Shown: positions 8,083 through 17,602, counted from the stretch's first letter. The stretch: DNA of 64,000 bases from Sphaerotilus natans (GCF_900156335.1 NZ_FTMZ01000002.1:282293-346292); one strand, 5' to 3'. Program-made: numbers and translations. Notes: generated by a model from the sequence alone, not told the origin.

Positions 8083-9500
8083 GTCCGGCCGGCCCGGCCC
8101 GGGCCGCGCAAGGCCGGAAAGGCCGCCACCGGCGTGCGGGCGCCTGGGCGCGACGACGGGATCTCGACCAGCAGCGGCAGACCCAGCAGCTCGGGCACAT
8201 CGTCGGCGCAGCGCAGCCGGCGGTCGCGCAGCTCGGCCAGCAGCGTCGCGCCCAGCGCCAGCACGCTGCCCAGCACCGCTGCGATGCCCAGGTTCACGCC
8301 CAGCAGCGGCGAGGAGGCCTGCGCCGGTGCGGTGGCCTGCTTCAGCACCGAGACATTGCTCAGGCGCGCCTGGCGCTCGGTGCCGCTCTGGGTGGCGCGG
8401 CCGGCCACCGCGTCATAGGCCTGCTGGGCGTTCTGCACGTCGCGCAGCAGCACGCGGGCCTCGTCGCGGCGGGTGGTCAGCTCCAGCACCCGGGCTCGCT
8501 GCTCGTCCAGCGCGGCCTTCGCCTGCGCCAGGCGCTGCTGGTTGACGTTGTCGCTCAGGCCCAGGCTGGAGGCGACGCGGCGCGACTCGGTGGCGAGCTG
8601 CCGGCGCAGCCGCTCGACGGTGGCGCGCTGCTCGAGCATCTGCGGATGCTGCTCGCCCAGCCGGGCGCCCATTTCGTCGAGCCGCGCCTCCTGGCGCGCC
8701 AGATCAGCCGACAGACCGGCGACCACCGGATGCGCCAGCACCTCCGGCGCCCGGTCCGGGCTGGCCGCGGCCTGCGCCCGGCGGCTGCCGGACTCGCCGG
8801 CCTGCGCTTGCAGCGCCACCAGCTGGCTGGAGAGCTCCGACAGGCGCGCGGTCTCGATGTCGACCCGCTCGTCGCTGCCGACCGCCAGCAGGCCATGCTC
8901 GCGCTGGAAGGCCGACAGGCGCTGCTGCGCTTCCTCCAGCGCGGCACGCAGCTGGCGCGCACGCGCGTCGAAGAAGTCGCTGCTGCCGCGCGCCGGATCG
9001 AGCCGCAGCGCCAGGCTGGTGTCGACGAAGGCCTGCACGAAGGCATTGGCAAGGCGCGCCGCCTCCTCGCGGCTCTCGGCGGTGTAGGCGATCGAGATCA
9101 CGCCGGATTCCTTGGCCGGGCGCACCTCCAAGCGCTTGCGCATCGCGGTGGCCAGCCAGGCCTCGAAGTCGCCGACGCCGCCGGTCTCGTCCTGCCACTT
9201 CGCCCGCGCCGGGCCGTCCGCGCGGCCCAGGCCGGTGGCGGCGATGACCGCCCGCGCCACCCGCTCGCTCTGGATCAGGTCGACCTGCATCGCCATGTAG
9301 GTGCTGGCCTGCGGCGGCTGGGCATCGCCCGGCGCCACCGGATCGGCCGCCCGGGCGTCGACCAGCACCATCGCCGTCGCGGTGTAGCGGGTGGGCAGCA
9401 GCAGGCTGACCGCGAGGGTCAGCCCGAGCACGGCCAGCAGGACCGCCAGCGCAAGGCGCCAGCGCGCACGCAGGGCCATCAGGAAACGGGCAAGCGACAT
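8079..9500 (-). CDS. epsF: EpsF-like polysaccharide chain-length determinant (Wzz/PCP family)
   Basis: The product has 473 residues. A first membrane helix lies at about 15-36 (LALAVLLAVLGLTLAVSLLL), followed by the Wzz domain, a long coiled-coil periplasmic region at about 165-385 with many Glu/Arg/Gln heptads, and a second helix near 405-430. A short cytoplasmic tail contains LRCADDVPELLGLPLL, the EpsF/BY-kinase contact motif. It is the first gene of the leftward eps operon and sets the modal length of the polymer together with EpsG. No good Shine-Dalgarno sequence is visible before the ATG. The AT-rich spacer upstream should carry the operon promoter. Confidence 0.88.
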   Translation of the reverse strand: MSLARFLMALRARWRLALAVLLAVLGLTLAVSLLLPTRYTATAMVLVDARAADPVAPGDAQPPQASTYMAMQVDLIQSERVARAVIAATGLGRADGPARAKWQDETGGVGDFEAWLATAMRKRLEVRPAKESGVISIAYTAESREEAARLANAFVQAFVDTSLALRLDPARGSSDFFDARARQLRAALEEAQQRLSAFQREHGLLAVGSDERVDIETARLSELSSQLVALQAQAGESGSRRAQAAASPDRAPEVLAHPVVAGLSADLARQEARLDEMGARLGEQHPQMLEQRATVERLRRQLATESRRVASSLGLSDNVNQQRLAQAKAALDEQRARVLELTTRRDEARVLLRDVQNAQQAYDAVAGRATQSGTERQARLSNVSVLKQATAPAQASSPLLGVNLGIAAVLGSVLALGATLLAELRDRRLRCADDVPELLGLPLLVEIPSSRPGARTPVAAFPALRGPGRAGRT

Positions 9501-9836
9501 GGAAGGTCAGTATCTGTATTACGAATTGAAACCCATGAATCCTTGGCAACCATTGGATTCAGATGATCAACATGGGCGAATGGACCCGATCTGGCGTCGT
9601 GATGCCATCCTGCAGGCACGGGCCAAGTTCATACATCACCGCCCATCTTTTGCACTTCATGGCGCTCATGCAGCGATCTTTAGACTTTCACATTTCAGGG
9701 CCCAACTTCTGGACAGGCGCGCCACATGACTGAAGGAGGCCGCAAGGTCATTCATCTGCGGGACAGGTTTTCGGGTGAATAATGCACGAAAACAACGCAA
9801 CATCCGCCAGCCCCACCGTCTCCGAGAGATTTTTGT
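9501..9836. promoter_or_regulatory. Divergent intergenic region of the exopolysaccharide locus
   Basis: This 336-bp spacer lies between the leftward epsF operon and the rightward sugar transferase gene and is clearly AT-richer than its flanks. It must hold both promoters, but I could not identify convincing -35/-10 or -24/-12 elements by eye. It contains a dyad with perfect 7-bp arms, TGAATCC at 9536-9542 and GGATTCA at 9555-9561, separated by 12 bases, placed 36-61 bases upstream of the epsF start. No credible gene lies inside. Confidence 0.5.
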
Positions 9837-10553
9837 ATGAAATCGAAACAGTCGGCAGGCCCGCGCTCGGACCGGACGCTGCAGGAATTTGTCGGTGGCG
9901 CCTGCCGCTTCAGGCGCCGCAACCAGGCGCGATCGGGCAGCCGGCTGGCCCGGCTGCAGCTCCGGCTCGACCAGTTCGCCGCACTGCTGCTGCTGCTGCT
10001 GTTCGCGCCGCTGATGGCGGTGATCGCGCTGCTGGTGTGGCGCCGCGACGGCGCGCCGGTGCTGTTCGGCCACTACCGCATCGGCCAGCACGGCCGACCC
10101 TTCCGCTGCCTGAAGTTCCGCAGCATGTACCTCGACTCGGAGGCGATGCTGCGCGAGCTGCTCGAGCGTGACCCGGCCGCGCGTGCCGAATGGGAGCGCG
10201 ACCACAAGCTGACCGACGATCCGCGCATCACCCCGATCGGCCATTTCCTGCGCCGCACCAGCCTCGACGAGCTGCCGCAGCTCTTCAACGTGCTGCGCGG
10301 CGAAATGAGCCTGGTGGGCCCTCGCCCGATCACGCTGGCCGAGCTGCCGCGCTACGGCCAGGTGCGCTGGCACTATCTGAGCGTGCGCCCGGGCATGACC
10401 GGCCTGTGGCAGGTCAGCGGCCGCAACGACACCACCTACGACGAGCGCGTCGAGCTTGACCGCGAGTTCGTCGAGCAGCACAGCCTGAAGCTGCGGATCA
10501 GCATCCTGCTGCGCACGCTGCGGGTGGTCATCCGGGGCAGCGGCGCCCGATGA
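9837..10553 (+). CDS. Undecaprenyl-phosphate sugar-1-phosphate transferase (bacterial sugar transferase family)
   Basis: This 238-residue protein starts polymer synthesis by moving a hexose-1-phosphate onto undecaprenyl phosphate. It has one membrane segment at about 45-67, then the catalytic domain with KFRSM (93-97), DPRITPIGHFLR, TSLDELPQL (141-149) and the GPRP turn (161-164), all signatures of the WcaJ/PglC-type catalytic half. It lacks the long multi-helix N-terminal part of WcaJ. The start at MKSKQS has a weak GAGAG upstream. It is divergent from the eps operon and overlaps the next gene by four bases (ATGA). The specific sugar, glucose or galactose, is not known. Confidence 0.88.
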   Translation: MKSKQSAGPRSDRTLQEFVGGACRFRRRNQARSGSRLARLQLRLDQFAALLLLLLFAPLMAVIALLVWRRDGAPVLFGHYRIGQHGRPFRCLKFRSMYLDSEAMLRELLERDPAARAEWERDHKLTDDPRITPIGHFLRRTSLDELPQLFNVLRGEMSLVGPRPITLAELPRYGQVRWHYLSVRPGMTGLWQVSGRNDTTYDERVELDREFVEQHSLKLRISILLRTLRVVIRGSGAR

Positions 10554-11650
10554 GCACCGTCCTGCATCTGGTGACCCGGCTGCGGCCGGGCGGCCACGGC
10601 GGCACGCTGTGGCCCACGCTGATGGCGCTGGCCGACGGCCAGCTGATGCAGCAGGTGCTGCCGCTGGCGGCCGGTGCCGGCGCGCTGCAGGCGGCACGGC
10701 TGCTGAGCCCGGAGTCGGTGCAGCTGCTGCCGGTGCCCGCGATCCGGGCGGTGGCCACCGCGCTGCGACGCGTGCTCGACGCGCCGGCGCCGCCGCAGGC
10801 CCTGCACCTGCACGGCCTGCCGGCGCTGCTGAGCGCGCGCCATGTGCTGCAGGGCCGACCCCGGGCCCCCATGCCGCTGTTCCTGCACCAGTGCAGCCGG
10901 GTGCTGGCCCAGAGGCTGCTGCAGGGCATGCCGGAGCGCAGCGTCTTTCTCGTCGGCCCGGACCGGGTCGATCCGCTGGCCGCAGCCCCGCTGCCCGGCG
11001 CGGTCGATGCGGCCTTCTTCAGTCAGCCGCTCATCGCGGACACCGTCCCGCGCATCGTGACCGCGGCCACCGGCGATCCACAGGCCGACGAGGAGATCGC
11101 GCAGGCCTTCGCCGAGCTGGCGGTCATGCTGTCGGGCATTCAGGCCGCACGCCAGCCGGCCTTCGCCTGGATCGGCCCGGTCCCCGGACCGGTGCGCGCG
11201 CTGCTGCTGGCCGCGCAGGTGAAGCTGCAGGAAATCGCGCTGGCGCAAGCGCCGGCACGCGCCCGGGCGCTGGCCCAGGCCTGGATCTATCTGGCGCCGG
11301 ATGTGGCCGGCCGCGGCGCGGACCGGCTGGCCGAGGCGATGGCGGTCGGGCTGGCCTGCGTGGCCGCGCCGGCACCGGCCTACCGGCTGCAGATCATCGA
11401 TGCGCTGTCAGGCGAGCTGCACGCGCGCCGCGCCGATCTGCTTCAGGCGCTGGCCCGGCTGCTCGAGTCGGATGCGCTGCGTCTGGCGATGGGCCGTGCG
11501 GCGCGGCTGAGGGCGCGCCATCAGCACGGTCATCACCGCTTCCGCGCCTCGCTGCTGCTGGCGCACGGGCTGTCACCGCTGCCGGTGCTGCGCCACGAGG
11601 CCGGCCATGCGACCCCGGCGGTGCCCGGCGCGCCCGCGTCGCCGGGCTGA
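10550..11650 (+). CDS. GT4-like glycosyltransferase-related protein of the exopolysaccharide locus
   Basis: The product has 366 residues. The N-terminus VLHLVTRLRPGGHGGT resembles the first strand and glycine-rich loop of GT-B glycosyltransferases. The C-terminal half has ADRLAEAMAVGLACVAAPAPAYR, where one expects the EX7E region of GT4 enzymes; the overall similarity is weak. It is translationally coupled to the sugar transferase gene, so a role in assembling the polymer is likely. The donor-binding motifs are incomplete, so it could be a diverged or regulatory family member. Confidence 0.55.
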   Translation: MSTVLHLVTRLRPGGHGGTLWPTLMALADGQLMQQVLPLAAGAGALQAARLLSPESVQLLPVPAIRAVATALRRVLDAPAPPQALHLHGLPALLSARHVLQGRPRAPMPLFLHQCSRVLAQRLLQGMPERSVFLVGPDRVDPLAAAPLPGAVDAAFFSQPLIADTVPRIVTAATGDPQADEEIAQAFAELAVMLSGIQAARQPAFAWIGPVPGPVRALLLAAQVKLQEIALAQAPARARALAQAWIYLAPDVAGRGADRLAEAMAVGLACVAAPAPAYRLQIIDALSGELHARRADLLQALARLLESDALRLAMGRAARLRARHQHGHHRFRASLLLAHGLSPLPVLRHEAGHATPAVPGAPASPG

Positions 11651-11671
11651 ACCCACGGGCCGGGCCGCCGG

Positions 11672-13234
11672 TCAGGCGTGCAGGCCGTCGCGTGCCAGGC
11701 GGAACACCGCCATCGCCTGCACCATCTGCTGCGCTTGCTGGCGCAGGCTGTCGGCGGCTGCGGCAGACTGCTCGACCAGCGCGGCGTTCTGCTGCGTGGT
11801 CTGGTCCATCTGCGTCACCGCCTGGCCGACCTGGCCGACGCCGGTGCTCTGCTCCTGGCTGGCCAGGCTGACCCGCTCGATCATCTCGCCGACATGGCGG
11901 ATGTGGTCGACGATCTGGGTCATCGTCGCGCCGGCCTGATCGACCAGCTGCGAGCCCTGGTCGACACGGGCGACGCTGTCGGTGATCAGCGACTTGATCT
12001 CGCGTGCGGCCGAGGCCGAGCGCTGCGCCAGGTTGCGCACCTCGGCGGCGACCACCGAGAAGCCCCGGCCCTGCTCGCCGGCCCGCGCGGCTTCAACGGC
12101 CGCGTTCAGCGCCAGGATGTTGGTCTGGAAGGCGATGCCGTCGATCACGCCGATGATGTCGGCGATCTTGCGCGAGCTCTCGTTGATCGCGCGCATCGTG
12201 TCGACCACCTGGGTCGTGACCTCGCCGCCGCGCTGCGCGGCCTGGTTGGCCTGGCTGGCCAGCACGCTGGCCTCGCGGGCATTCTCGGCGTTGTGGCGCA
12301 CCGTCGAGCCGAGCTGCTCCATCGTCGCGGCCGTCTGCTCGAGTGCGCTGGCCTGGTCCTCGGTGCGGCGGCTCAGGTCCTGGTTGCCCTGAGCGATCTC
12401 CTGGCTGGCCGAGGAGACCAGCTCGGCATTGCCGCGCACCGAGCCGACGATCTCGACCAGGCGGGCCTGCATGCGCGACAGCGAGGCCAGCAGCTGGCCG
12501 GTCTCGTCGTCCGACTCGACCCGGATCGGCACCGTCAGGTCGCCTGAGGCGACCCGGTCGGCGATCTCGACGGCCTCGCGCAGCGGCGTGGTGATCGAGC
12601 GCGTCAGCCGCCAGGCCATCGCCACCGAGGCGATCAGCGCCAGCAGCGCACCGATGCCGACGACCAGCAGGCCCTGCTGCTTCGCCGCGTCGCTGGCCTG
12701 CGCTGCGGTCGCCGCCCCCTGGCTGTTGAGCGCGATCAGCTTCTCGAGCGAAGCCATGGCCGCCGAGAAGCTTTTTTCACCTTCGCCTTCGAGCAGCTGA
12801 CGAGCCTCGCTGTTGGCATTGCTACGCGACAGCTCAAGGGTTCGCTGACGCACACCCAGCCCACTGACCAGATCGCCCTTGAAGCGGTCGTGCAGCATCC
12901 GCTCCTCGTCGCTGCTGATCAGCGCCTCATAGCCGGCGTGGATGCGCTCGAAGCGCTGCTGGATGTCGGCCATGCGCTTTTCGAGCGCCTGCATCGCCAC
13001 CTCATCGGTGTTGAGCACATGCAGGGTGTCGACAATGCGCAGCTCGGCCAGCAGCGACCGCATCTGGTTGACACTCTCGACACTGGGCAGCCAGTTGCCG
13101 GTGATCTCGGCGCGGCGTTCATCCATCGCGCGCATCTGCACTACCGCGGTGGCGGCAATGGCCAGCATCAGGGCGGTCAGCACCGCAAAAGCCAGCGCGA
13201 GGCGTCGCGACAGGCCGAGTCGGCTGGGATTCAT
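11672..13234 (-). CDS. Methyl-accepting chemotaxis protein (4HB-type sensor)
   Basis: This is a 520-residue transmembrane chemoreceptor. TM1 is at about 11-33 and TM2 at about 188-208, with a four-helix-bundle-like periplasmic domain of roughly 155 residues between them. A HAMP domain (RSITTPLREAVEIADRVASGDL) and a long coiled-coil signalling domain follow, with the conserved hairpin tip [20 protein letters not shown] and VVAAEVRNLAQRS. It would signal to CheA/CheW. There is no C-terminal NWETF-type tether. The start at MNPSRLG is chosen for its Shine-Dalgarno sequence (AGGAG, 7 bases upstream). The ligand is unknown. It stands alone, without che genes nearby. Confidence 0.93.
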   Translation of the reverse strand: MNPSRLGLSRRLALAFAVLTALMLAIAATAVVQMRAMDERRAEITGNWLPSVESVNQMRSLLAELRIVDTLHVLNTDEVAMQALEKRMADIQQRFERIHAGYEALISSDEERMLHDRFKGDLVSGLGVRQRTLELSRSNANSEARQLLEGEGEKSFSAAMASLEKLIALNSQGAATAAQASDAAKQQGLLVVGIGALLALIASVAMAWRLTRSITTPLREAVEIADRVASGDLTVPIRVESDDETGQLLASLSRMQARLVEIVGSVRGNAELVSSASQEIAQGNQDLSRRTEDQASALEQTAATMEQLGSTVRHNAENAREASVLASQANQAAQRGGEVTTQVVDTMRAINESSRKIADIIGVIDGIAFQTNILALNAAVEAARAGEQGRGFSVVAAEVRNLAQRSASAAREIKSLITDSVARVDQGSQLVDQAGATMTQIVDHIRHVGEMIERVSLASQEQSTGVGQVGQAVTQMDQTTQQNAALVEQSAAAADSLRQQAQQMVQAMAVFRLARDGLHA

Positions 13235-13351
13235 CTTGGCTCCTGGACAGCGACCGCCACGGACAGGTGGAAAGGAGCGCGACAGGCAGCGGCCGACCGT
13301 GACGCGCGACACGACGGCGCATCGTGCCCGCGGCCGACTCCGGCAGAAGCG

Positions 13352-14884
13352 TCAAGAAGACCGGGGCGACACCGCCAGTTCGTCGGCGGCGGCCGGATGC
13401 AGTGCCACCAGCACCTCGCGCAGCAGCGTGTCGATCAGCGCATGCAGCCGGGCCTCGGTGGCCGGCAGGTCGGTGCGCTCGCTCCAGGCCTCGTCGAGCA
13501 GGGCGCGACGTGCCTGCAGCGCCGCCTCGATGCGCTCGCGCCAGTGCGCCGGAGAGGCATGGCCGCTCCACTCGCCGCGCCCACGCCCGAAATGCGCGAT
13601 CGCCAGATAGCGCAGCAGCGCGTGCGTCAGCAGCGCCTCCAATGCGCTGTCCTGCAGCAGCAGCCGGCTGCCGTCGCGCCCGCGCACCAGGTTCAGCCCG
13701 TGCGCCAGGCCGGCGGCGCCGAGCGCGCCCAGCACACTGCCGGCGATCAGGCCGCCGCCCAGCGTCAGCCCGCCGCTGGCCAGGTCGGCGCCCAGCCCGG
13801 CCAGCGCGCCCGAGACCAGCCCGCCGACGATGGCCGCCGGCGCCGGCGCCACCCGCGACTGATGATCGAAGGCCGCACCGACCCGCTCCAGGATCTCGTC
13901 GGCACCGGCCTGCCCTTCCAGCGCATGCAGATGCAGCAGCTCCGACGTGCTGGAGCGGATCTCGCCGTCGAGCCGCGCCAGCAGCTCGCGCCCGGCGCGT
14001 GCCAGCGGCGTTTCCTCGTCGCGGCCCAGGCCGAGCGCGCTGCCGACCTGACGCACCAGCCCGCGCAGCGCACCGCTGTCCTCGACCGGCTGCACCATCG
14101 CCGCCACCCGCGCTAGGCTGGCCGCCAGCAGCTGCGCCGAGCGGCCCAGCCGCGCGAGCCGCTCCTGGCGGCCGGCCGCGCGCAGCCGCGCCATCAGCGG
14201 CCGGCGCGCCTCGGGCAGCACCTGCTCGATCTCGCGCAGCAGCACCAGCTCCTGCACCCAGCAGCGCGAGAAGGCGTCCAGCGGCAGCACCGCACGCACC
14301 GCGGCGACGCCCTGCAGCCGGGTGCGCCAGCGGTCGAGCTCGGCCTGCAGGCGCTCGGGCGCGTCCGGGCCGCCCAGCTGGTTGAGCAGCACGATCACCG
14401 GCAGGCCGGTCCAGGCCAGCAGCTCCATTTCCGGATCGACATAGCCGGCCGCCTCGGGCGACTCGGCGGCGCTGACCAGGTAGAGCGCCACGTCGGCCTC
14501 GTCGCGCACATTGCGCAGCGCCTGCTGGCTGGCCCAGAAGGCGCGGTCGCGCCAGCGGTCCCAGACCTGGCTGAGCAGCCAGCCCAGCGGCGTGCCGGAC
14601 TGGCGCATGCGCCGCACCAGCCGCACGCTGTCGCCGAAGCCCGGCGTGTCCCACAGCATCAGCCGCGCGCCGTCGGGCGCCTCGATCATCGGATGGGCGT
14701 CGGCGAACTCGGTCACATGGGTGGCGTCGCGCACCACGCCGACATCGCGGCCCAGCAGCGTGCGCGCCAGCGTGGTCTTGCCGATGTTGGTGTGCGACAC
14801 CAGGGTCAGCGCCAGCGTGTCGGCGCGTGCACCCGGCGGCGTGCCGGGTGCGGCGCTCATGTCCAGATCCAGACTGACCTTCAT
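13352..14884 (-). CDS. GTPase with DUF3482 domain
   Basis: The product has 510 residues. The N-terminal G domain has G1 SHTNIGKTT, G3 DTPGFGD and, at the place of G4, LLNQLGG instead of NKXD, which departs from classical GTPases but resembles this family. The C-terminal two thirds match the DUF3482 type, with a glycine/alanine-rich hydrophobic region at about 335-395 (ASGGLTLGGGLIAGSVLG) that may insert into or cross the membrane. The start ATG overlaps the upstream DUF2868 gene stop by four bases, and the two families are commonly found as a pair. Its cellular role is unknown; a membrane-linked GTPase function is an inference. Confidence 0.8.
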   Translation of the reverse strand: MKVSLDLDMSAAPGTPPGARADTLALTLVSHTNIGKTTLARTLLGRDVGVVRDATHVTEFADAHPMIEAPDGARLMLWDTPGFGDSVRLVRRMRQSGTPLGWLLSQVWDRWRDRAFWASQQALRNVRDEADVALYLVSAAESPEAAGYVDPEMELLAWTGLPVIVLLNQLGGPDAPERLQAELDRWRTRLQGVAAVRAVLPLDAFSRCWVQELVLLREIEQVLPEARRPLMARLRAAGRQERLARLGRSAQLLAASLARVAAMVQPVEDSGALRGLVRQVGSALGLGRDEETPLARAGRELLARLDGEIRSSTSELLHLHALEGQAGADEILERVGAAFDHQSRVAPAPAAIVGGLVSGALAGLGADLASGGLTLGGGLIAGSVLGALGAAGLAHGLNLVRGRDGSRLLLQDSALEALLTHALLRYLAIAHFGRGRGEWSGHASPAHWRERIEAALQARRALLDEAWSERTDLPATEARLHALIDTLLREVLVALHPAAADELAVSPRSS

Positions 14885-16422
14885 GCGCTGGCTCCCGCAG
14901 GCCGCAGGCCGGCCAGCACCGTCTGGGCCGCCGTGTCGTCCGCGGCCGGGCGGCCCTCGTGCAGACGCACGCAGCCCAGACCCAGGCTGTCGGCCAGCGC
15001 CTGCCAGGCCTGCAGGCGCTGCGCCAGCCGCTCGGGCGCGCTGGCGGCGAAGCGGGCCATGAAGCTGCTGTCCTCGACCAGCATGACGATGCGCGGCCCC
15101 GGCCGCCCGCCCGGCGCCGAGGCCGTCATCAGCGCATGCAGCCAGCGGCCGTGGATTTCCGGCTCGGGCGTCGCCGACAGATCGAACAGCGGCAGCAGCA
15201 GCGAGGGCGATCCCGCCACCGAGGCCTGCAGCGCGGTCTCGTCCTCGCTGCCGTAGGCGCGCACCGGCGCGACCTGCAGCGCCAGCGTCTCGCCCAGCTG
15301 CCGGCGCAGCAGATCGGTCAGCGCCGCGACCCGGGCCGGCTCGGCCGGCTGCGCGTAGGGCAGCAGCACCGGCCGCTCGGCCTCGCGGCGCTGCTGGCCG
15401 AGCAGCTCGCGGAAATAGGGCTCGGTCAGCGGCAGCGGAAAGCGCCGCGCCCGCCAGCCGGCCTGCAGTGCCGCCAGCAGCGCCAGCAGCGCACGCGGCA
15501 GCACCACCGCCAGCACCAGCGTGATCGACCACAGATGGATCCACGGCGCGGCGGTGTCGATGCCGCCGGGTGCGGGCTGCACCGGCGCGCCTTCGGTGAG
15601 GCGCAGCGCCGCCAGCGTCGCGACATCCGGCAGGCTCAGGCCGGACAGCCGCGCCGCCGGCTCGAGCAGCAGCGACAGCACCTGATGCACCGTGCCGGCA
15701 TCCAGGAAAGTGCTGGACCAGCCGACGCGGTAGTCGAGCACCAGCCCGCGCAGATAAAGCGAGGCGATCACGCCCAGCGCCACCCCGATCGCGCCCAGAT
15801 GCAGCAGCAGCGCGGCGCGGGCGCCGGCCAGCGGGGCGCTCAGGCTCAGCCACTGGACGGCCAGCGTGTCGAGCAGGCTGGCCAGGCTGGGCGCATCGGG
15901 AGCGTCCGGCGGCGGGCGCCGTTCATCGCGGCGGGTGCGCCGCAGGCTGCGCAGATCGAGCGTGCGCCGGGCCAGCCAGCCGCGCAGACCGCCCGGCCGC
16001 GGCACGGCCGAGGGCCGCAGCGCCAGCAGCGCGCGCAGCAGCACCAGCACGATCACCCCAAGATTCCACAGCACCAGCGCCCAGACCGGCGGTGCCAGCA
16101 GGCTGATGCGATGCGCGGGGCCGAGCGCATCGGCCACCAGCCCGAGCATCAGGCCCAGACCGAGCGCGGCCGGCATCCAGCGCCCCCGCCACAGCGGATG
16201 CGCCAGCCAGTCGCGCACATGCGATTCGCGCGGCCCGAGGCGGCGCAGCGCCGCGGCGGCACGGCGCGCCAGGAAGCGCTCGGGCGTGTCGTCGGCCGGC
16301 GCCTCCTCGAGCGCGACGCGCGAGGCCCAGCGGCGGTCCTCCTCGCCCCACAGCGGATGCGCGGGGCGGGCGGTCTCGAAGGCGCGCAGCAGCAGCACCT
16401 GGCGGGCGTTCGTCTCGTCCAT
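14881..16422 (-). CDS. DUF2868 membrane protein
   Basis: This 513-residue protein starts at MDETNARQ. The first 100 residues are hydrophilic and helical. Hydrophobic segments then occur around the regions GLGLMLGLVADALG, WALVLWNLGVIVLVLLRALLAL, LLLHLGAIGVALGVIASLYL and LVLAVVLPRALLALLAAL, giving about four to five membrane passes. The last 130 residues are soluble and include IVMLVEDSSFMARFAAS. This matches the DUF2868 family, which pairs with DUF3482 GTPases. The two genes share an ATGA overlap and would be co-translated. No function is established; together they may form a membrane-bound GTPase complex. Confidence 0.75.
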   Translation of the reverse strand: MDETNARQVLLLRAFETARPAHPLWGEEDRRWASRVALEEAPADDTPERFLARRAAAALRRLGPRESHVRDWLAHPLWRGRWMPAALGLGLMLGLVADALGPAHRISLLAPPVWALVLWNLGVIVLVLLRALLALRPSAVPRPGGLRGWLARRTLDLRSLRRTRRDERRPPPDAPDAPSLASLLDTLAVQWLSLSAPLAGARAALLLHLGAIGVALGVIASLYLRGLVLDYRVGWSSTFLDAGTVHQVLSLLLEPAARLSGLSLPDVATLAALRLTEGAPVQPAPGGIDTAAPWIHLWSITLVLAVVLPRALLALLAALQAGWRARRFPLPLTEPYFRELLGQQRREAERPVLLPYAQPAEPARVAALTDLLRRQLGETLALQVAPVRAYGSEDETALQASVAGSPSLLLPLFDLSATPEPEIHGRWLHALMTASAPGGRPGPRIVMLVEDSSFMARFAASAPERLAQRLQAWQALADSLGLGCVRLHEGRPAADDTAAQTVLAGLRPAGASA

Positions 16423-16527
16423 GGCGGGTGACTTTAGCGTGTGCGCGGCATCAGGCCCCCGACCGGGGCACGGGACTACCATGACGGCAACGCTGTCTGT
16501 TCACCCTCTGCCAAGGATCCCGACCCC

Positions 16528-17517
16528 ATGACCGACCCGCAAGCCCGCCTTTCCCGACGCACCGTCCTGGCCACCGGCGCCGCGGCGCTGGCCGCCACCG
16601 CCCTGCCGGCTGCGCGCGCCGACAGCCGCACGATCCGGCTGCTGGTCGGATTCCCGGCCGGCGGCGGCACCGACGCCATCGCCCGGCTGCTGGCCGAGCG
16701 GCTGCGCGAGGTGCTCGGCCAGCCGGTCATCGTCGAGAACAAGCCCGGCGCCGGCGGTCAGCTCGCCGCGCAGGCGCTCAAGGCCGCCGCGCCCGACGGC
16801 AGCACCTTCTTCATCAGCCACGACCACACCATCTCGATCCTGCCGCTGGTCGCGCGCCAGCCCGGCTTCGATCCGGCCAAGGACTTCGTGCCGGTGGCCG
16901 GCTTTGCCGACTTCGTCAACGCGCTGGCGCTGTCGGACGCCACGCCCGCAAAAAGCCTGCGCGAGTACGTCGACTGGGTGCGCAGCGCCGGCCAGGGCAA
17001 GGGCGCGATCGGCGTGCCGGCGCCGGCTTCGGTGCCGGAATTCCTGGTCAAGGTGATCGGCGACAAGCACGGCCTGGACCTGGTGGCCGCGCCCTACCGC
17101 GGCAGCGCGCCGATGATCACCGACCTGCTCGGCCGCCAGATCGCCGCCGGCGTCGGCTCGATTCCCGACTTCATCGAGAACCACCGCGCCGGCCGGCTGA
17201 AGGTGGTCGCGGTGCTGGGCGGGCGGCGCCAGGCGGCGCTGCCGGAGGTGCCGACCTTCGCCGAGCTCGGCCTGGCGGGCTTCGAGGACATGCCCTACTA
17301 CGGCGTGTTCGCGCCGGCCGGCACGCCGGTAGACGTGCGCGAGCGCTTCGCCGCCGCGCTGGCGAAGGTGATCGCGCAGCGCGAGGTGCATGCGCGGCTG
17401 ACCGCAATGGGCCTGAGCGTGGCCTTCAGCGACGGCGCGAAGCTGGCCGCACGCGAGCAGGCCTACCGTGCGACCTGGGCACGCATCATCCGCGCCAGCG
17501 GCTTCCAGCCGCAGTGA
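16528..17517 (+). CDS. Bug-family (tripartite tricarboxylate) periplasmic binding protein
   Basis: The product has 329 residues and belongs to the Bug/TctC receptors that are very abundant in Burkholderiales and bind carboxylates, amino acids and related small acids. The N-terminus SRRTVLATGAAALAATALPAARA looks like a Tat-type signal peptide with twin arginines. The mature protein has the family motifs IRLLVGFPAGGGTDAIARLLAE, VIVENKPGAGG and GVPAPASVPEF. The start at MTDPQAR is chosen because it gives this signal peptide. No membrane components (TctA/TctB) lie nearby, so it is an orphan receptor. The ligand is unknown. Confidence 0.9.
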   Translation: MTDPQARLSRRTVLATGAAALAATALPAARADSRTIRLLVGFPAGGGTDAIARLLAERLREVLGQPVIVENKPGAGGQLAAQALKAAAPDGSTFFISHDHTISILPLVARQPGFDPAKDFVPVAGFADFVNALALSDATPAKSLREYVDWVRSAGQGKGAIGVPAPASVPEFLVKVIGDKHGLDLVAAPYRGSAPMITDLLGRQIAAGVGSIPDFIENHRAGRLKVVAVLGGRRQAALPEVPTFAELGLAGFEDMPYYGVFAPAGTPVDVRERFAAALAKVIAQREVHARLTAMGLSVAFSDGAKLAAREQAYRATWARIIRASGFQPQ

Positions 17518-17602
17518 CGCTCAAGTCGGCGCCTTGGGCGGCCGATCTTTCTCCGGTCCGGCGGATCGTGTCGTCCCGCCGGCGTCGTCCGCCGGAGGAA
17601 GC

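Noticed and set aside
9640..9700. Sigma-54 (-24/-12) promoter in the exopolysaccharide spacer
   Set aside because: TGGCGCTCATGCAGC has only a partial match to the TGGCAC-N5-TTGC consensus.
14341..14420. Loss of the G4 NKXD motif in the DUF3482 GTPase as a mutation
   Set aside because: Members of this family commonly seem to lack a classical G4, so it is probably a family trait.
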